Origin: Leuconostoc pseudomesenteroides KCTC 3652
GTDB taxonomy: Bacteria > Bacillota > Bacilli > Lactobacillales > Lactobacillaceae
DNA length: 64,000 bases
Direction: 5' to 3'
Assembly: GCF_014634745.1 (NCBI RefSeq)
Contig: NZ_BMBP01000002.1
Location: forward strand, 1-64,000
Positions 33,272-41,326 of this stretch are shown here, piece by piece. Each line of letters starts with the position of its first letter. The first letter of the stretch is position 1. The position numbers and the translations under genes are program-made. The notes under the pieces are model-generated. The model did not search any database. It was not told the origin of the DNA and saw nothing but the letters and a program-made list of their open reading frames with translations.

Positions 33272-34804
33272 ATGTTTAAAAAAAGAATTAGACTCAATAC
33301 ATCAAAGTTGTCAGTAGTATTATATGGCGCACTTATAGGTTTTTTAACAGGAATAGTTGTTAGCGTTTTTCGATGGACAATTGAAAAATTGCTTCAATTC
33401 GTGCAAGCGTTGTATGTAGATATCTCACATGGCAATATAACGGTAATATTTTTTTTGATGATAGCCAATTTTATAGGCTTTTTAATTGTTGCATGGATGT
33501 TAAACAAAGAACCTAATATATCCGGTTCCGGCATTCCACAGGTTGAAGGTCTATTATTAGGTGAACTAAAAATAAACTGGTGGTCGACATTGTGGCGAAA
33601 ATTTATATCAGGAATTTTGGCTATTGGTAGTGGTTTGATGCTGGGGCGGGAAGGTCCCTCAATTCAACTGGGTGCATCAATTGGTCAGGGTGTAGCATCA
33701 TATAAACATCTTAGTCATAATCAATCGAAAGGGCTTATAGCCAGTGGTGCCGCTGCTGGTTTATCAGCTGCATTCAATGCACCTTTAGCCGGCGTTATGT
33801 TTGTATTGGAAGAAGTCTATCACAGTATTTCTCCCTTTGTCTGGGTTGGTGCATTGACAGGCGCAAGCGTTTCGGATTTTGTCTCTACGGTTTTGTTTGG
33901 CCAAACACCAGTTTTATCTGTTGGCCACTTAAGTGTTTTCCCGGTACAGTTATATGGCTTATTGTTGGTATTTGGTATTATATTAGGTTTATTTGGCTTT
34001 TTATATCAAAAAATTTTACTATTCAGTTTAAATTGTTACAGTAAAATTAAGGTCCCTAAATATTTATACGGTATGGTGCCGTTTACTTTGGTGATACCAA
34101 TTGGAATCTTATGGCCAAATCTTTTAGGTGGGGGCAATAATTTAATTTTGTCGCTGAAAGAAACACCTATGACAATGAAAATGATCATCGTAATTTTGTT
34201 AGTTCGATTTGTTTTCTCAATGATTAGTTATGGTTCCGGTCTGCCAGGAGGCATCTTTTTACCTATTTTGACTTTAGGTGCACTAAGTGGCGCATTAATG
34301 GCTCATATATTTGTCTATGTACATCTCATGAGTGCAAATTATGCTTTAAACTTTATTGTGATCGGTATGGCCGGTTATTTCGCATGCATTGGTAAAGCAC
34401 CATTTACTGCAATTATTCTTATTTTTGAGATGGTGGGGAGTGTGACCCACATTTTACCTTTAGCACTTGTAAGTTTAGTAGCCTACTTAGTAGTTGATCT
34501 TTTAAATGGTGCACCAATATATGAATCTTTACTAGAACGTTTGTTAAAAAGAAAACCAGTGCATCTAACGATGTCTTCCATGACAACCACGGAAGTGACA
34601 GTTCTTGCTGGTGGTATCTTAGAAGATCAACAAATAAGAGATTTGCAACTGGGTTCCAATAGTTTGATTACACTGGTCAAGAGATCTGAACATGTACTGA
34701 TTCCAAAGGGCGATTTAGTATTACGAGCTGGTGATATTATTTATATTAGAGCGAGTCAAAATGACACACGACTGATAAGAAATCAAATAAACGTCAAGAA
34801 TTGA
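33272..34804 (+). CDS. ClC-type chloride/proton antiporter with TrkA-C domain
   Basis: 510 residues from ATG 33272. The ClC selectivity motifs are present: GSGIP at 85-89, GREGP at 125-129 with the gating Glu127, and GSGLPGG later. About ten to twelve membrane helices are followed by a cytoplasmic TrkA-C regulatory domain (about 425-510). It exchanges chloride for protons and helps with acid stress. No Shine-Dalgarno sequence is seen; a TACACT (33260-33265) only 6 bases before ATG with TTGGAA 18 bases before it hints at a nearly leaderless mRNA. Confidence 0.88.
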   Translation: MFKKRIRLNTSKLSVVLYGALIGFLTGIVVSVFRWTIEKLLQFVQALYVDISHGNITVIFFLMIANFIGFLIVAWMLNKEPNISGSGIPQVEGLLLGELKINWWSTLWRKFISGILAIGSGLMLGREGPSIQLGASIGQGVASYKHLSHNQSKGLIASGAAAGLSAAFNAPLAGVMFVLEEVYHSISPFVWVGALTGASVSDFVSTVLFGQTPVLSVGHLSVFPVQLYGLLLVFGIILGLFGFLYQKILLFSLNCYSKIKVPKYLYGMVPFTLVIPIGILWPNLLGGGNNLILSLKETPMTMKMIIVILLVRFVFSMISYGSGLPGGIFLPILTLGALSGALMAHIFVYVHLMSANYALNFIVIGMAGYFACIGKAPFTAIILIFEMVGSVTHILPLALVSLVAYLVVDLLNGAPIYESLLERLLKRKPVHLTMSSMTTTEVTVLAGGILEDQQIRDLQLGSNSLITLVKRSEHVLIPKGDLVLRAGDIIYIRASQNDTRLIRNQINVKN

Positions 34805-34842
34805 AAAACGACTCTGAAAAATTTTCCAGAGTCGTTTTTATT
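34804..34842 (+). terminator. Terminator after the ClC gene
   Basis: AAAAACGACTCTG pairs with CAGAGTCGTTTTT around an AT-rich loop. Confidence 0.85.
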
Positions 34843-34995
34843 TAACTTCAAAAACAAAATCTTCATTATGCTTAATACTTTAATATATTGTGTTTTAAAA
34901 AATAAAATAATAAGCAACATTGTGAAATGTTAAACTTGTTATAAGGGGTAAATACCTAGACTAAAATAATCATAATTAAGGAGCAAATATGTTTT

Positions 34996-36174
34996 ATGAG
35001 TGATGAAACAACACAAAAACGCAAACGACAACCACGGTTGAATGAGAACCAACGTCACATGATAGAATATTTATGGAATATTGAGAAAATGACACAAGCA
35101 GATATCGCAAGACGTTTAGGCTATACACCGTCATCAATATTACGTGAATTGCACCGTGGCAATACGCTTGATTTCTCACATTTAGATAGACGAACACTGT
35201 TGAATATGGACATACACGCACGTATCAAGTATTCGGCACAGCGTGGACAATATATTGCTTTGAAAAAGCGCAGTAAAATGGGTACTGGTCTCAAACTGAC
35301 ACCAGAATTAAAAGAAATCATTGAAACCTGGGTCAATGTTGAGCATTGGACGCCAGAGCAAATTGCTGGTAATGTGCAAGATGTTGATGTGTCCGCATCT
35401 GTTATTAGGTTATGGTCTCGGCAAGGCCTTATCAATATTCGTAAACAGAAATATCATCGTCAAAATGGGACACCCAAAGAAAGAGCTGTTGCGCAAACTA
35501 AACGTGATAAGGAACGTGAAATTGCACGTTTGCGTGAGCAACTAAAAAATGACGGAGAATTAGTCCGCCATTCAATATTTGATCGTTCACAAGTTGTGGA
35601 AAGTCGTAAACAGTTTGGTCATTGGGAAATTGATTTAGTGTTGCCAGCTAAAATGAATAATCAGCGTTATCAAGATACCACAGCAATTATGACACTGACT
35701 GAACGCAAAACTCGGTTTACTGCCTTAATATTAGTCCGTAGTAAGAAGTCCAATGATATGATAAATGCCTTTAAGTTGTTTTATGAACGATATGGCAAAG
35801 CCGTACGGACTATCACAGCCGATAATGGTTCTGAATTTATTTCATGGGACTTTTTAGAGTACGTCCAGAAACAACTAAAAATCAAGTTATATTATGCGAC
35901 ACCGTCATCACCACAGCAACGTGGATCCAATGAAAATCGAAATCGTAAGTTACGTGATTGGTATCCTAAAGGCACTTCTTTTAAAGACGTGAAGCAACGA
36001 CAATTAGATGAAGTGGCTTCAAAAATGAATGCGATGCCACTTAGACAAGCTCTGAATGGAAAAAGACCAATGGTAGTCTTTGCACAAGAATATAAAGCGA
36101 TGCAACGTTATCGTAGAGCTTATGAAAAACGTAAACAGCGAATGCTTGAAGAACGCCAAAATGATGAAAAATAA
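34996..36174 (+). CDS. IS30-family transposase (copy B)
   Basis: 392 residues with the same motifs as copy A: helix-turn-helix MTQADIARRLGYTPSSILRE, catalytic HWEIDLV, ITADNGSEF and PSSPQQRGSNENRN. The protein is nearly the same as copy A, yet many synonymous sites differ, pointing to older divergence with selection to keep the protein. TAAGGAG precedes the start. It is intact and possibly active. Confidence 0.93.
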   Translation: MSDETTQKRKRQPRLNENQRHMIEYLWNIEKMTQADIARRLGYTPSSILRELHRGNTLDFSHLDRRTLLNMDIHARIKYSAQRGQYIALKKRSKMGTGLKLTPELKEIIETWVNVEHWTPEQIAGNVQDVDVSASVIRLWSRQGLINIRKQKYHRQNGTPKERAVAQTKRDKEREIARLREQLKNDGELVRHSIFDRSQVVESRKQFGHWEIDLVLPAKMNNQRYQDTTAIMTLTERKTRFTALILVRSKKSNDMINAFKLFYERYGKAVRTITADNGSEFISWDFLEYVQKQLKIKLYYATPSSPQQRGSNENRNRKLRDWYPKGTSFKDVKQRQLDEVASKMNAMPLRQALNGKRPMVVFAQEYKAMQRYRRAYEKRKQRMLEERQNDEK

Positions 36175-36208
36175 GCCGTAAAAGCTGGTAATAAAAATAA
36201 TGAACTTT

Positions 36209-36231
36209 AGACACTAGATGTGTCTTTTTTT
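36209..36231 (+). terminator. Terminator of the IS30 copy B transposase
   Basis: AGACAC (36209-36214) pairs with GTGTCT (36220-36225), followed by a T-run, as in copy A. Confidence 0.8.
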
Positions 36232-36317
36232 ATTGTGCTTAAAATATAAATATTTGAAACGGTTTTATTGGCTGAAACATTTGATATAATAGTGAGTAAT
36301 TAGATTGCTAAAAGCCT

Positions 36318-36458
36318 TTGTATAGACGTTCTAAAAGCGTGGACGGTCCGTTTACTTTTAAACACAATCATGTTATTCTTGATGAAGTTGTGCCTTACTT
36401 AAAAAATAATCGTCGTTTATTTTACACAGAAGTTACTGGTAGATTACCAGAACATTAA
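36318..36458 (+). CDS. IS30-linked small ORF (46 residues), unknown
   Basis: An open frame with a TTG start follows an extended -10 motif by about 30 bases. The product has a basic start (YRRSKS), FTFKHNHVILDEVVPYL, KNNRRLFYTEV and TGRLPEH at the end. The same frame, the same length, but with two stops, lies behind copy A. No Shine-Dalgarno sequence is clear. It may be a small protein carried by the element or the remains of a larger gene. Confidence 0.4.
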   Translation: MYRRSKSVDGPFTFKHNHVILDEVVPYLKNNRRLFYTEVTGRLPEH

Positions 36459-36478
36459 ACATGTGGTGTTTGGGTTGA

Positions 36479-36809
36479 CATCCGCCAGACATTCGTTAGT
36501 TAACATAATATATATTATCGAAAGTTGGATATCAAGGGCAGATGTCAATAGAATTTCTCTATCTGTAAAGGTTTGTTAAAATGTCTGTCACATTCTGTAA
36601 TTTGTTATGTAAATGAAATGAATTTAGCGTATAGCTATTCAGAAAGTATACACTTCTTACATGAAATTTTCCAATGCTAGAACATGCCATAAACAGTGGC
36701 TTTTAGCGCTATTTCACATAGTCATTCCGATTTGTATGTCGTTATTATGACACAAAAAAAAGACTAATCACTAGTCTTTGTGTGAGCCTATTTAACTTTT
36801 AAGCGTTTC
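36479..36809. other. Gene-free stretch with minus-strand terminator
   Basis: No coding frame is supported. An A-run (36754-36760) followed by AGACTA/TAGTCT (36761-36766, 36772-36777) is the terminator of the minus-strand transposase that ends at 36810. The rest shows nothing I can name. Confidence 0.6.
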
Positions 36810-38069
36810 TTAACTTATATCATCAATATTAACCTTGACATCTTTATCATCATCTATATCTGTCAAATTAACATCTTTTAAGGCATTGATTTCTTCGGCT
36901 AACTTCTGCTCATATTTCTTGATTTTCTGCTTGATGTATCGTTCTTTATAGCGTTCCATACTACGATATTCTTTATTAAAACGCTCATAAGGCGTTGAGC
37001 CTTGCAGTGCAATACGCATCGGCTTACGGTTGATTTTATCAGCGATCACTTCTAAATCTTTTTGCTTGATGGTTCTAAAGGTTGTTTTCTTCGGGATAAA
37101 GACACGTAGCTCACGGTTCTTATATTCGTTTGTCCCCCTTTCCTGTGGTGAAGAGGGTGTTGCGTAGTATATTTTTGTCTTATATTCTTGTTGTACAACT
37201 TCTAAGAAGTCCCATGACATGAACTCAATACCATTATCGGCTGTGATTGTGCGTACCCATTTGCCATAATTTTTATAGAAGTATCTAAAGCCTTTAATGA
37301 CATCAAATGACTGTTTACTATCAATCTTAACCAGTACATAAAATCGTGTTTTTCGTTCTACCAATGTTAAAATAGCGCTTTTATCGTTAATTTCGCCATT
37401 CTTACCCTTTGCTGGAAGAACTAAATCAATTTCCCAATGACCGAATTGTCGGCGAGTATTTATCTTTGGTGGTCGCTCATAGATTGAATGACGGACTAGA
37501 ATACCCTGTGACTTTAATTGAGAACGCAACCTATCAATCTCACGCTGTTTTTGATACTGCGTTTTAATTTTAACTTTTTCTGCATCTGTATTGTTGGCTC
37601 GTTTTCGGTAATAAGGGCGCAAATAGATTTTACCCTGTCTCGCCCAATTTCTAATCGTTGATGCCGAGACTTCAATATCTGATACATGCGCTTCAGCGAT
37701 TTGTTCGGGTGTCCAATGTTCAACATTGACCCAATGCTCAATCAGCTCTTTTAATTCATCTGTCAATAATTTTGAACCATTACCACGTCTCACACTTCTT
37801 TGAGTGGCGATAAATTGACCACGTAAGGCAGAATACTTGATACGTGAATGAATTTCAAGATTATACAATTGACGTTTACTTAAATTACTAAAATCAAAGA
37901 TATTGCCTTGTTTTAATTCTCTAGAAATAGCCGACTGCGAGCGATTAAGTTTTCTAGCAATTTCAGACTGCGTTAGTTTTTCATCATTCCACATGTGTTC
38001 AATCAAATGTCTATCATTTTCATGAATACGTGGATATTTTATCTGGTCTGTTGGTTTTTTTTTGGTCAT
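36810..38069 (-). CDS. IS30-family transposase (divergent third copy)
   Basis: 419 residues. The helix-turn-helix LTQSEIARKLNRSQSAISRE, the catalytic HWEIDLV, ITADNGIEF and PSSPQERGTNEYKN are all present. It is clearly related to the other two but far more diverged, and it carries an extra acidic C-terminal tail (NLTDIDDDKDVKVNIDD). It lies in the opposite orientation and is intact. Together with copy B it forms a tail-to-tail IS pair at the right edge of the accessory region. Confidence 0.92.
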   Translation of the reverse strand: MTKKKPTDQIKYPRIHENDRHLIEHMWNDEKLTQSEIARKLNRSQSAISRELKQGNIFDFSNLSKRQLYNLEIHSRIKYSALRGQFIATQRSVRRGNGSKLLTDELKELIEHWVNVEHWTPEQIAEAHVSDIEVSASTIRNWARQGKIYLRPYYRKRANNTDAEKVKIKTQYQKQREIDRLRSQLKSQGILVRHSIYERPPKINTRRQFGHWEIDLVLPAKGKNGEINDKSAILTLVERKTRFYVLVKIDSKQSFDVIKGFRYFYKNYGKWVRTITADNGIEFMSWDFLEVVQQEYKTKIYYATPSSPQERGTNEYKNRELRVFIPKKTTFRTIKQKDLEVIADKINRKPMRIALQGSTPYERFNKEYRSMERYKERYIKQKIKKYEQKLAEEINALKDVNLTDIDDDKDVKVNIDDIS

Positions 38070-38195
38070 ATATTTTAATTCTTACTCCTATAATTAGTTA
38101 TGTGAATAAGATAATATTAGCATACTTTATCTATGCGCGTGAGTTGTTAAATGGGCATTTAAAAATGTAAACCTTTTCACATAATAGCTGACTAA

Positions 38196-38354
38196 TTATA
38201 AAAAATTGAAATCATCAAGCAAATTATTAACATCTGCTAGTTCTTCATAATATTCAGTGAACCCGCGTGTGTCTAAACGCATACGTTCAAGTTCTGGTAA
38301 TATATTGTTTTTTACAAACTTATATTGAACATGATTATATAGTAAAAGACGCAT
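38196..38354 (-). pseudogene. C-terminal remnant of an unknown gene (52 codons)
   Basis: A coding-like frame lies between fabI and the third IS30 transposase: NILPELERMRLDTRGF, then EYYEELADVNNLLDDFN. Its only ATG is inside the fabI terminator stem, and there is no ribosome binding site, so it is more likely the tail of a gene cut by earlier insertion or deletion. The remainder of 38070-38410 is the AT-rich upstream end of the IS30 element. Confidence 0.45.
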
Positions 38355-38384
38355 TGCACTAAAAATATGCTTTGCGTCTTTTTA
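38343..38384 (-). terminator. Terminator of fabI
   Basis: AAAAGACGCA (38344-38353) pairs with TGCGTCTTTT on the far side; on the minus strand a T-run follows. Confidence 0.75.
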
Positions 38385-38410
38385 ACTAACCCTATTACCA
38401 CTCATTACAA

Positions 38411-39172
38411 TTACATAAGATGAGTACCCTTGTCGACGTATATTATATCTCCAACGACACCACTTGCGATTGGACTTAACAAAAAACTAGCCGTGTTGCC
38501 AACCTCATCAATCGTGACACCTACTCCATCAACAGAACGTTCATCTGACATTTGAATTAAACTACTGTGATCTTTAACACCAGTAACAGCTAGGGTTTTA
38601 ATTGCACCTGCAGAAATGGCATTAACTCGAATTTTTTTATCAGCCAAATCACGTGCTAAATAGCGAACAGCTGATTCTAGCCCAGCTTTAGCTACCCCCA
38701 TCATGTTATAGTTTGGAATAGCTCTTTCAGATCCCATGTACGAAAGTGTTACAATCGATCCATTTTCGTTCATAATATCATAACCATACTTTGCGGTCGC
38801 AATTAAGGAATATACACTAATATTTTGAGCAGTTGAAAAACTTTCTAGTGTTGAATCAGTTAATTTATTAGCTAAATCATTTTTTTCAGCGTAGGCAATT
38901 GCATGTACAATTCCGTCTACTTTCCCTACCGTTTGATAAATTTTTTCAAATGCGATTTGTATATTTTCCGGAGTAGAAACATCACATTCTACTTTCAATA
39001 CAGACTCATCTACAAATCGATCTAAACTACGTTTCATACGATCATTTTGATAAGTTAAAATGACCTGTCCACCCTGATTTTGAATAGCTTGCATACAACC
39101 AAATGCAAGACTACTTTTATTTGCCACACCCATAACAATTATTTTCTTGTTGTCTAAAATTCCCATTACCAT
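38411..39172 (-). CDS. fabI: Enoyl-[acyl-carrier-protein] reductase (NADH), FabI
   Basis: 253 residues of short-chain dehydrogenase fold. The FabI signature is present, with Tyr145, Tyr155 and Lys162 in the spacing LSYMGSERAIPNYNMMGVAKA split over 142-163, and the N-terminal nucleotide loop VMGVANKSSLAFG. It catalyses the last reduction of each fatty-acid elongation cycle and is the triclosan target. It stands alone, without other fab genes, between IS scars. ATG 39166 is an alternative start that would match the usual MG.L start of the family. Confidence 0.9.
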   Translation of the reverse strand: MVMGILDNKKIIVMGVANKSSLAFGCMQAIQNQGGQVILTYQNDRMKRSLDRFVDESVLKVECDVSTPENIQIAFEKIYQTVGKVDGIVHAIAYAEKNDLANKLTDSTLESFSTAQNISVYSLIATAKYGYDIMNENGSIVTLSYMGSERAIPNYNMMGVAKAGLESAVRYLARDLADKKIRVNAISAGAIKTLAVTGVKDHSSLIQMSDERSVDGVGVTIDEVGNTASFLLSPIASGVVGDIIYVDKGTHLM

Positions 39173-39273
39173 TTTCTTCCTTTACGAGATTTTTCAAGTA
39201 TAATTATAGACTATCCATCATTTAAAATGAATTGTCAAGTTTTAAGAATAGGTTATAAAAAATATTCTAATCT

Positions 39274-39302
39274 AAATAGTCCAACTTATTGACTTCTGAG
39301 CA
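39274..39302 (+). repeat. Solo IS3-family terminal repeat (IS scar)
   Basis: These 29 bases are identical to the end of the IS3 element at 261-289, in the same orientation, and nothing else of the element remains here. It marks a past insertion and deletion at the right border of the accessory region. Confidence 0.75.
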
Positions 39303-39319
39303 TCATGAAACGATTTGTA

Positions 39320-39497
39320 TTATTTGTCATGTACGCTGTTTGCTTTCTTAATGTCTAAGTACTGTTTAGCTTTTGAAAATGCCACTAAGACTAAACCACT
39401 ATTGGTATTTACTTATTCAGAGACAACGACTAAATAGTCTATAAGTCGATTAAAGCCAAGTCCAACGTTCGCAACACTGGCGTTAATTTTTTTTGAA
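39320..39497 (-). pseudogene. Decayed coding remnant, perhaps phage-holin related
   Basis: A minus-strand frame reads NASVANVGLGFNRLIDYLVVV, then one in-frame stop, then NTNSGLVLVAFSKAKQYLDI and ends at 39320. It looks like the tail of a real protein with one nonsense change. The Asn-Arg-Leu-Ile / SGL..A..K pattern faintly recalls LLH-type phage holins, but I cannot confirm this. There is no start region. Confidence 0.35.
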
Positions 39498-39560
39498 TCA
39501 ATTAATACAAACAAAACATTAAGTTTGTGACTAAATCAAAAGCTATGCTATAATAAAGAT

Positions 39561-39677
39561 ATAGAAAAGAGCCGTAGCGCTAACTACGACTCCTAGCAAA
39601 CCCGTTTCGACGGTGGCTAAGTTATAGTCAAGTTAATGACCATTCACTCGTCAAAGTTAAGAATGGTCATTTTTTTG
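39561..39677 (+). ncRNA. Putative antisense RNA antitoxin of the Hol-Tox locus
   Basis: TTGTGA (39525-39530), 18 bases, then TATAAT (39549-39554) with an extended TGC in front is a strong promoter. The transcript would run about 115 bases to a perfect hairpin ATGACCATTC/GAATGGTCAT (39636-39645, 39661-39670) with a T-run. Its 3' end is complementary to the end of the toxin gene, the same layout as RatA opposite txpA. GCCGTAG...CTACGAC near its start forms a 5' stem. Confidence 0.6.
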
Positions 39678-39771
39678 TGCTGTTTTTGATCAACACAACA
39701 ACTAAAGTAATTAGTGTTAGGATAAACATCCCAAAGCTAATCATTAGTTGTAGCGCATCCGATACGGACAC
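39667..39771 (-). CDS. Holin-like type I toxin (Hol-Tox family)
   Basis: 34 residues from a GTG start behind AAAGGAG: MSVSDALQLMISFGMFIL, then a hydrophobic run and a tail IKNSTKK. This is the single-helix pattern of the putative holin-like toxins of lactobacilli, which insert in the membrane when overexpressed. A minus-strand extended -10 (TGATATACT, complement of 39870-39878) gives an mRNA with a leader of about 90 bases. A hairpin CTAGAA/TTCTAG (39788-39806) lies just before its ribosome binding site. The start overlaps the stop of an upstream short frame. Confidence 0.75.
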   Translation of the reverse strand: MSVSDALQLMISFGMFILTLITLVVVLIKNSTKK

Positions 39772-39848
39772 TAGGCATCTCCTTTCCTAGAATCTGGGCT
39801 TCTAGCTGTTACACCATAAGCACCACCTCCATTCGGGATAGCCACCAT
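39771..39848 (-). CDS. 25-residue leader ORF coupled to the toxin
   Basis: This frame begins at ATG 39848 and its TAG stop shares a G with the toxin's GTG (TAGTG). The peptide is Gly/Ala-rich (VAIPNGGGAYGVTARSPD). It has no strong ribosome binding site. The one-base overlap suggests that toxin synthesis depends on ribosomes ending here. Confidence 0.4.
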   Translation of the reverse strand: MVAIPNGGGAYGVTARSPDSRKGDA

Positions 39849-40143
39849 CTTAACTTGTTTGCTGTAACAAGTATATCATACCTGAAAATTACAATTGGTC
39901 TGAATCCTAATCGCTGGTAAAATTTAAAAATCGACTAACGAAATAAGTCTTGCAAATACTTTGTACACTCTTGTAAAGCTTATTTCTGAGCAGTAAATAT
40001 TGTCTAACATTATTTAGGATAATGTTCGCTGTGCTTGTACTAAAAATTCGTTGATTAGTATAAGCAATACTGCATATAAAGGTAATTCTATTTTGGCAAT
40101 CTAGACATCCTTGAATAATCAATCAACATGACAAAGCCAAAAC

Positions 40144-41049
40144 TTATTTTTTCAACCACGACTGCAACTCATCAAAATTTGTATTTGTGACGACAAAGCG
40201 AGGGACACCTTGTAAAATGTTTGGTAAATCATTGCTAACAATGCCGGGTTCCAGTAAAAAAATTCCCTGCATACCATGCCTATACATATATTGAGTTAGT
40301 GTAACATTCTGACTCCCATAGGGATAGGCAAAAACTGTCGGTGTGATGCCGAGTTGATTTTTGATCTTGTTATATGACTTTTTATAATCAGAAATGATTG
40401 ACTTTTTAGATATAGAAGATGTCGATAAAATTGGTTTATTATCCTCTTGATAATGTAAATCATTTGTGTGCAATCCAACAGTCACTTCTGGATGATTAGA
40501 CAACTTAGATATTTCTTGCCATGTAGCTAACTGTTCCCCGTCCAAATTACTACCGACTCTACCGGTAATCACAAATATTGTAAATGGTAATCTTAAATCA
40601 TACAATGTCGGCGCAGCATTTCGGGGTAATGTAGTATCAATATCATCGAAAGTCAATACGACATGCTTTCCAGAAATTGTATTTTCATGACTGTGTTTAA
40701 TGAACTCATCCATTGACCACACACTGATATGATGTGATTTCAGCCATTTCATTTGATGCATAAATATTGTTTGATCAACATTATATTGCTGTAACTGAGG
40801 GTTTTTGGACACATCTTGTGCAAATTCTACAGCAGCATTTTTCTTAAGAATTCGATGGTAGGCCAACACTAGAACACCATCCTTAACGTTGCTATTAGTT
40901 TTAGCGAAATTTTTATAACTGTAATCTACTTTTCGTTCAATTTGTTGCTGTTTATTACCCTGTTGAACACCGAAATATATCATCATAAAAGAAATGAATA
41001 ACATTACCAATATAAATAACAGAATTATTAATCTATACCTTTTCATCAT
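40144..41049 (-). CDS. icaB: Polysaccharide N-deacetylase, IcaB/PgaB-like
   Basis: 301 residues with an N-terminal membrane anchor (about 5-27). The NodB-fold motif VLTFDDID supplies the metal-binding aspartates and VGLHTNDLHY the second motif. It removes acetyl groups from poly-N-acetylglucosamine at the cell surface, giving the polymer positive charge for adhesion. It overlaps the IcaD-like gene by 17 bases and is the last of a four-gene operon. Confidence 0.82.
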   Translation of the reverse strand: MMKRYRLIILLFILVMLFISFMMIYFGVQQGNKQQQIERKVDYSYKNFAKTNSNVKDGVLVLAYHRILKKNAAVEFAQDVSKNPQLQQYNVDQTIFMHQMKWLKSHHISVWSMDEFIKHSHENTISGKHVVLTFDDIDTTLPRNAAPTLYDLRLPFTIFVITGRVGSNLDGEQLATWQEISKLSNHPEVTVGLHTNDLHYQEDNKPILSTSSISKKSIISDYKKSYNKIKNQLGITPTVFAYPYGSQNVTLTQYMYRHGMQGIFLLEPGIVSNDLPNILQGVPRFVVTNTNFDELQSWLKK

Positions 41050-41326
41050 TGATTTTCACCTGATACTGATTTAAAAACGCTGCTATCGCTGGAAACGAAG
41101 TAATTATTAAACAAACCATAATAATTTGCATACCATGATTAACCCCATTCGTATTTATGCCAAGTAATAAATTCAAAACAACAAAACTATCTGAGTAGAC
41201 ATGAAGTTGCGCGACAAACGCCAAAATAACGATAGTAAGGACAATAATCCACGCAAAGAGTGTTAAAATACCTGCTAAAATGTTACCTGAAAAATGTTTA
41301 TGTCGAATAATTAGTTTTTTATTCAT
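41033..41326 (-). CDS. icaD: IcaD/PgaD-like small membrane protein
   Basis: 97 residues with two membrane helices (about 16-42 and 65-85). Its size, topology and place between the glycosyltransferase and the deacetylase match IcaD/PgaD, the partner needed for full activity of the synthase. Sequence identity in this family is low, so context carries the call. Confidence 0.6.
   Translation of the reverse strand: MNKKLIIRHKHFSGNILAGILTLFAWIIVLTIVILAFVAQLHVYSDSFVVLNLLLGINTNGVNHGMQIIMVCLIITSFPAIAAFLNQYQVKINDEKV

Larger units (their letters stand above)
34892..36478 (+). mobile_element. IS30-type element, copy B, with downstream conserved segment
   Basis: The similarity to copy A (1759-3345) covers about 100 bases upstream of the transposase, the gene, the terminator, an extended -10 promoter motif (TTTGATATAAT, about 36280-36290) and an open 46-residue frame, ending near TTGAC at about 36475. 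Exact ends and target duplication were not found. Confidence 0.6.

Noticed and set aside
39907-40122. 71-residue minus-strand frame after the deacetylase
   Set aside because: The composition (many Cys, Asn, Ile, Tyr) and lack of a proper ribosome binding site suggest chance; no family resemblance was seen.
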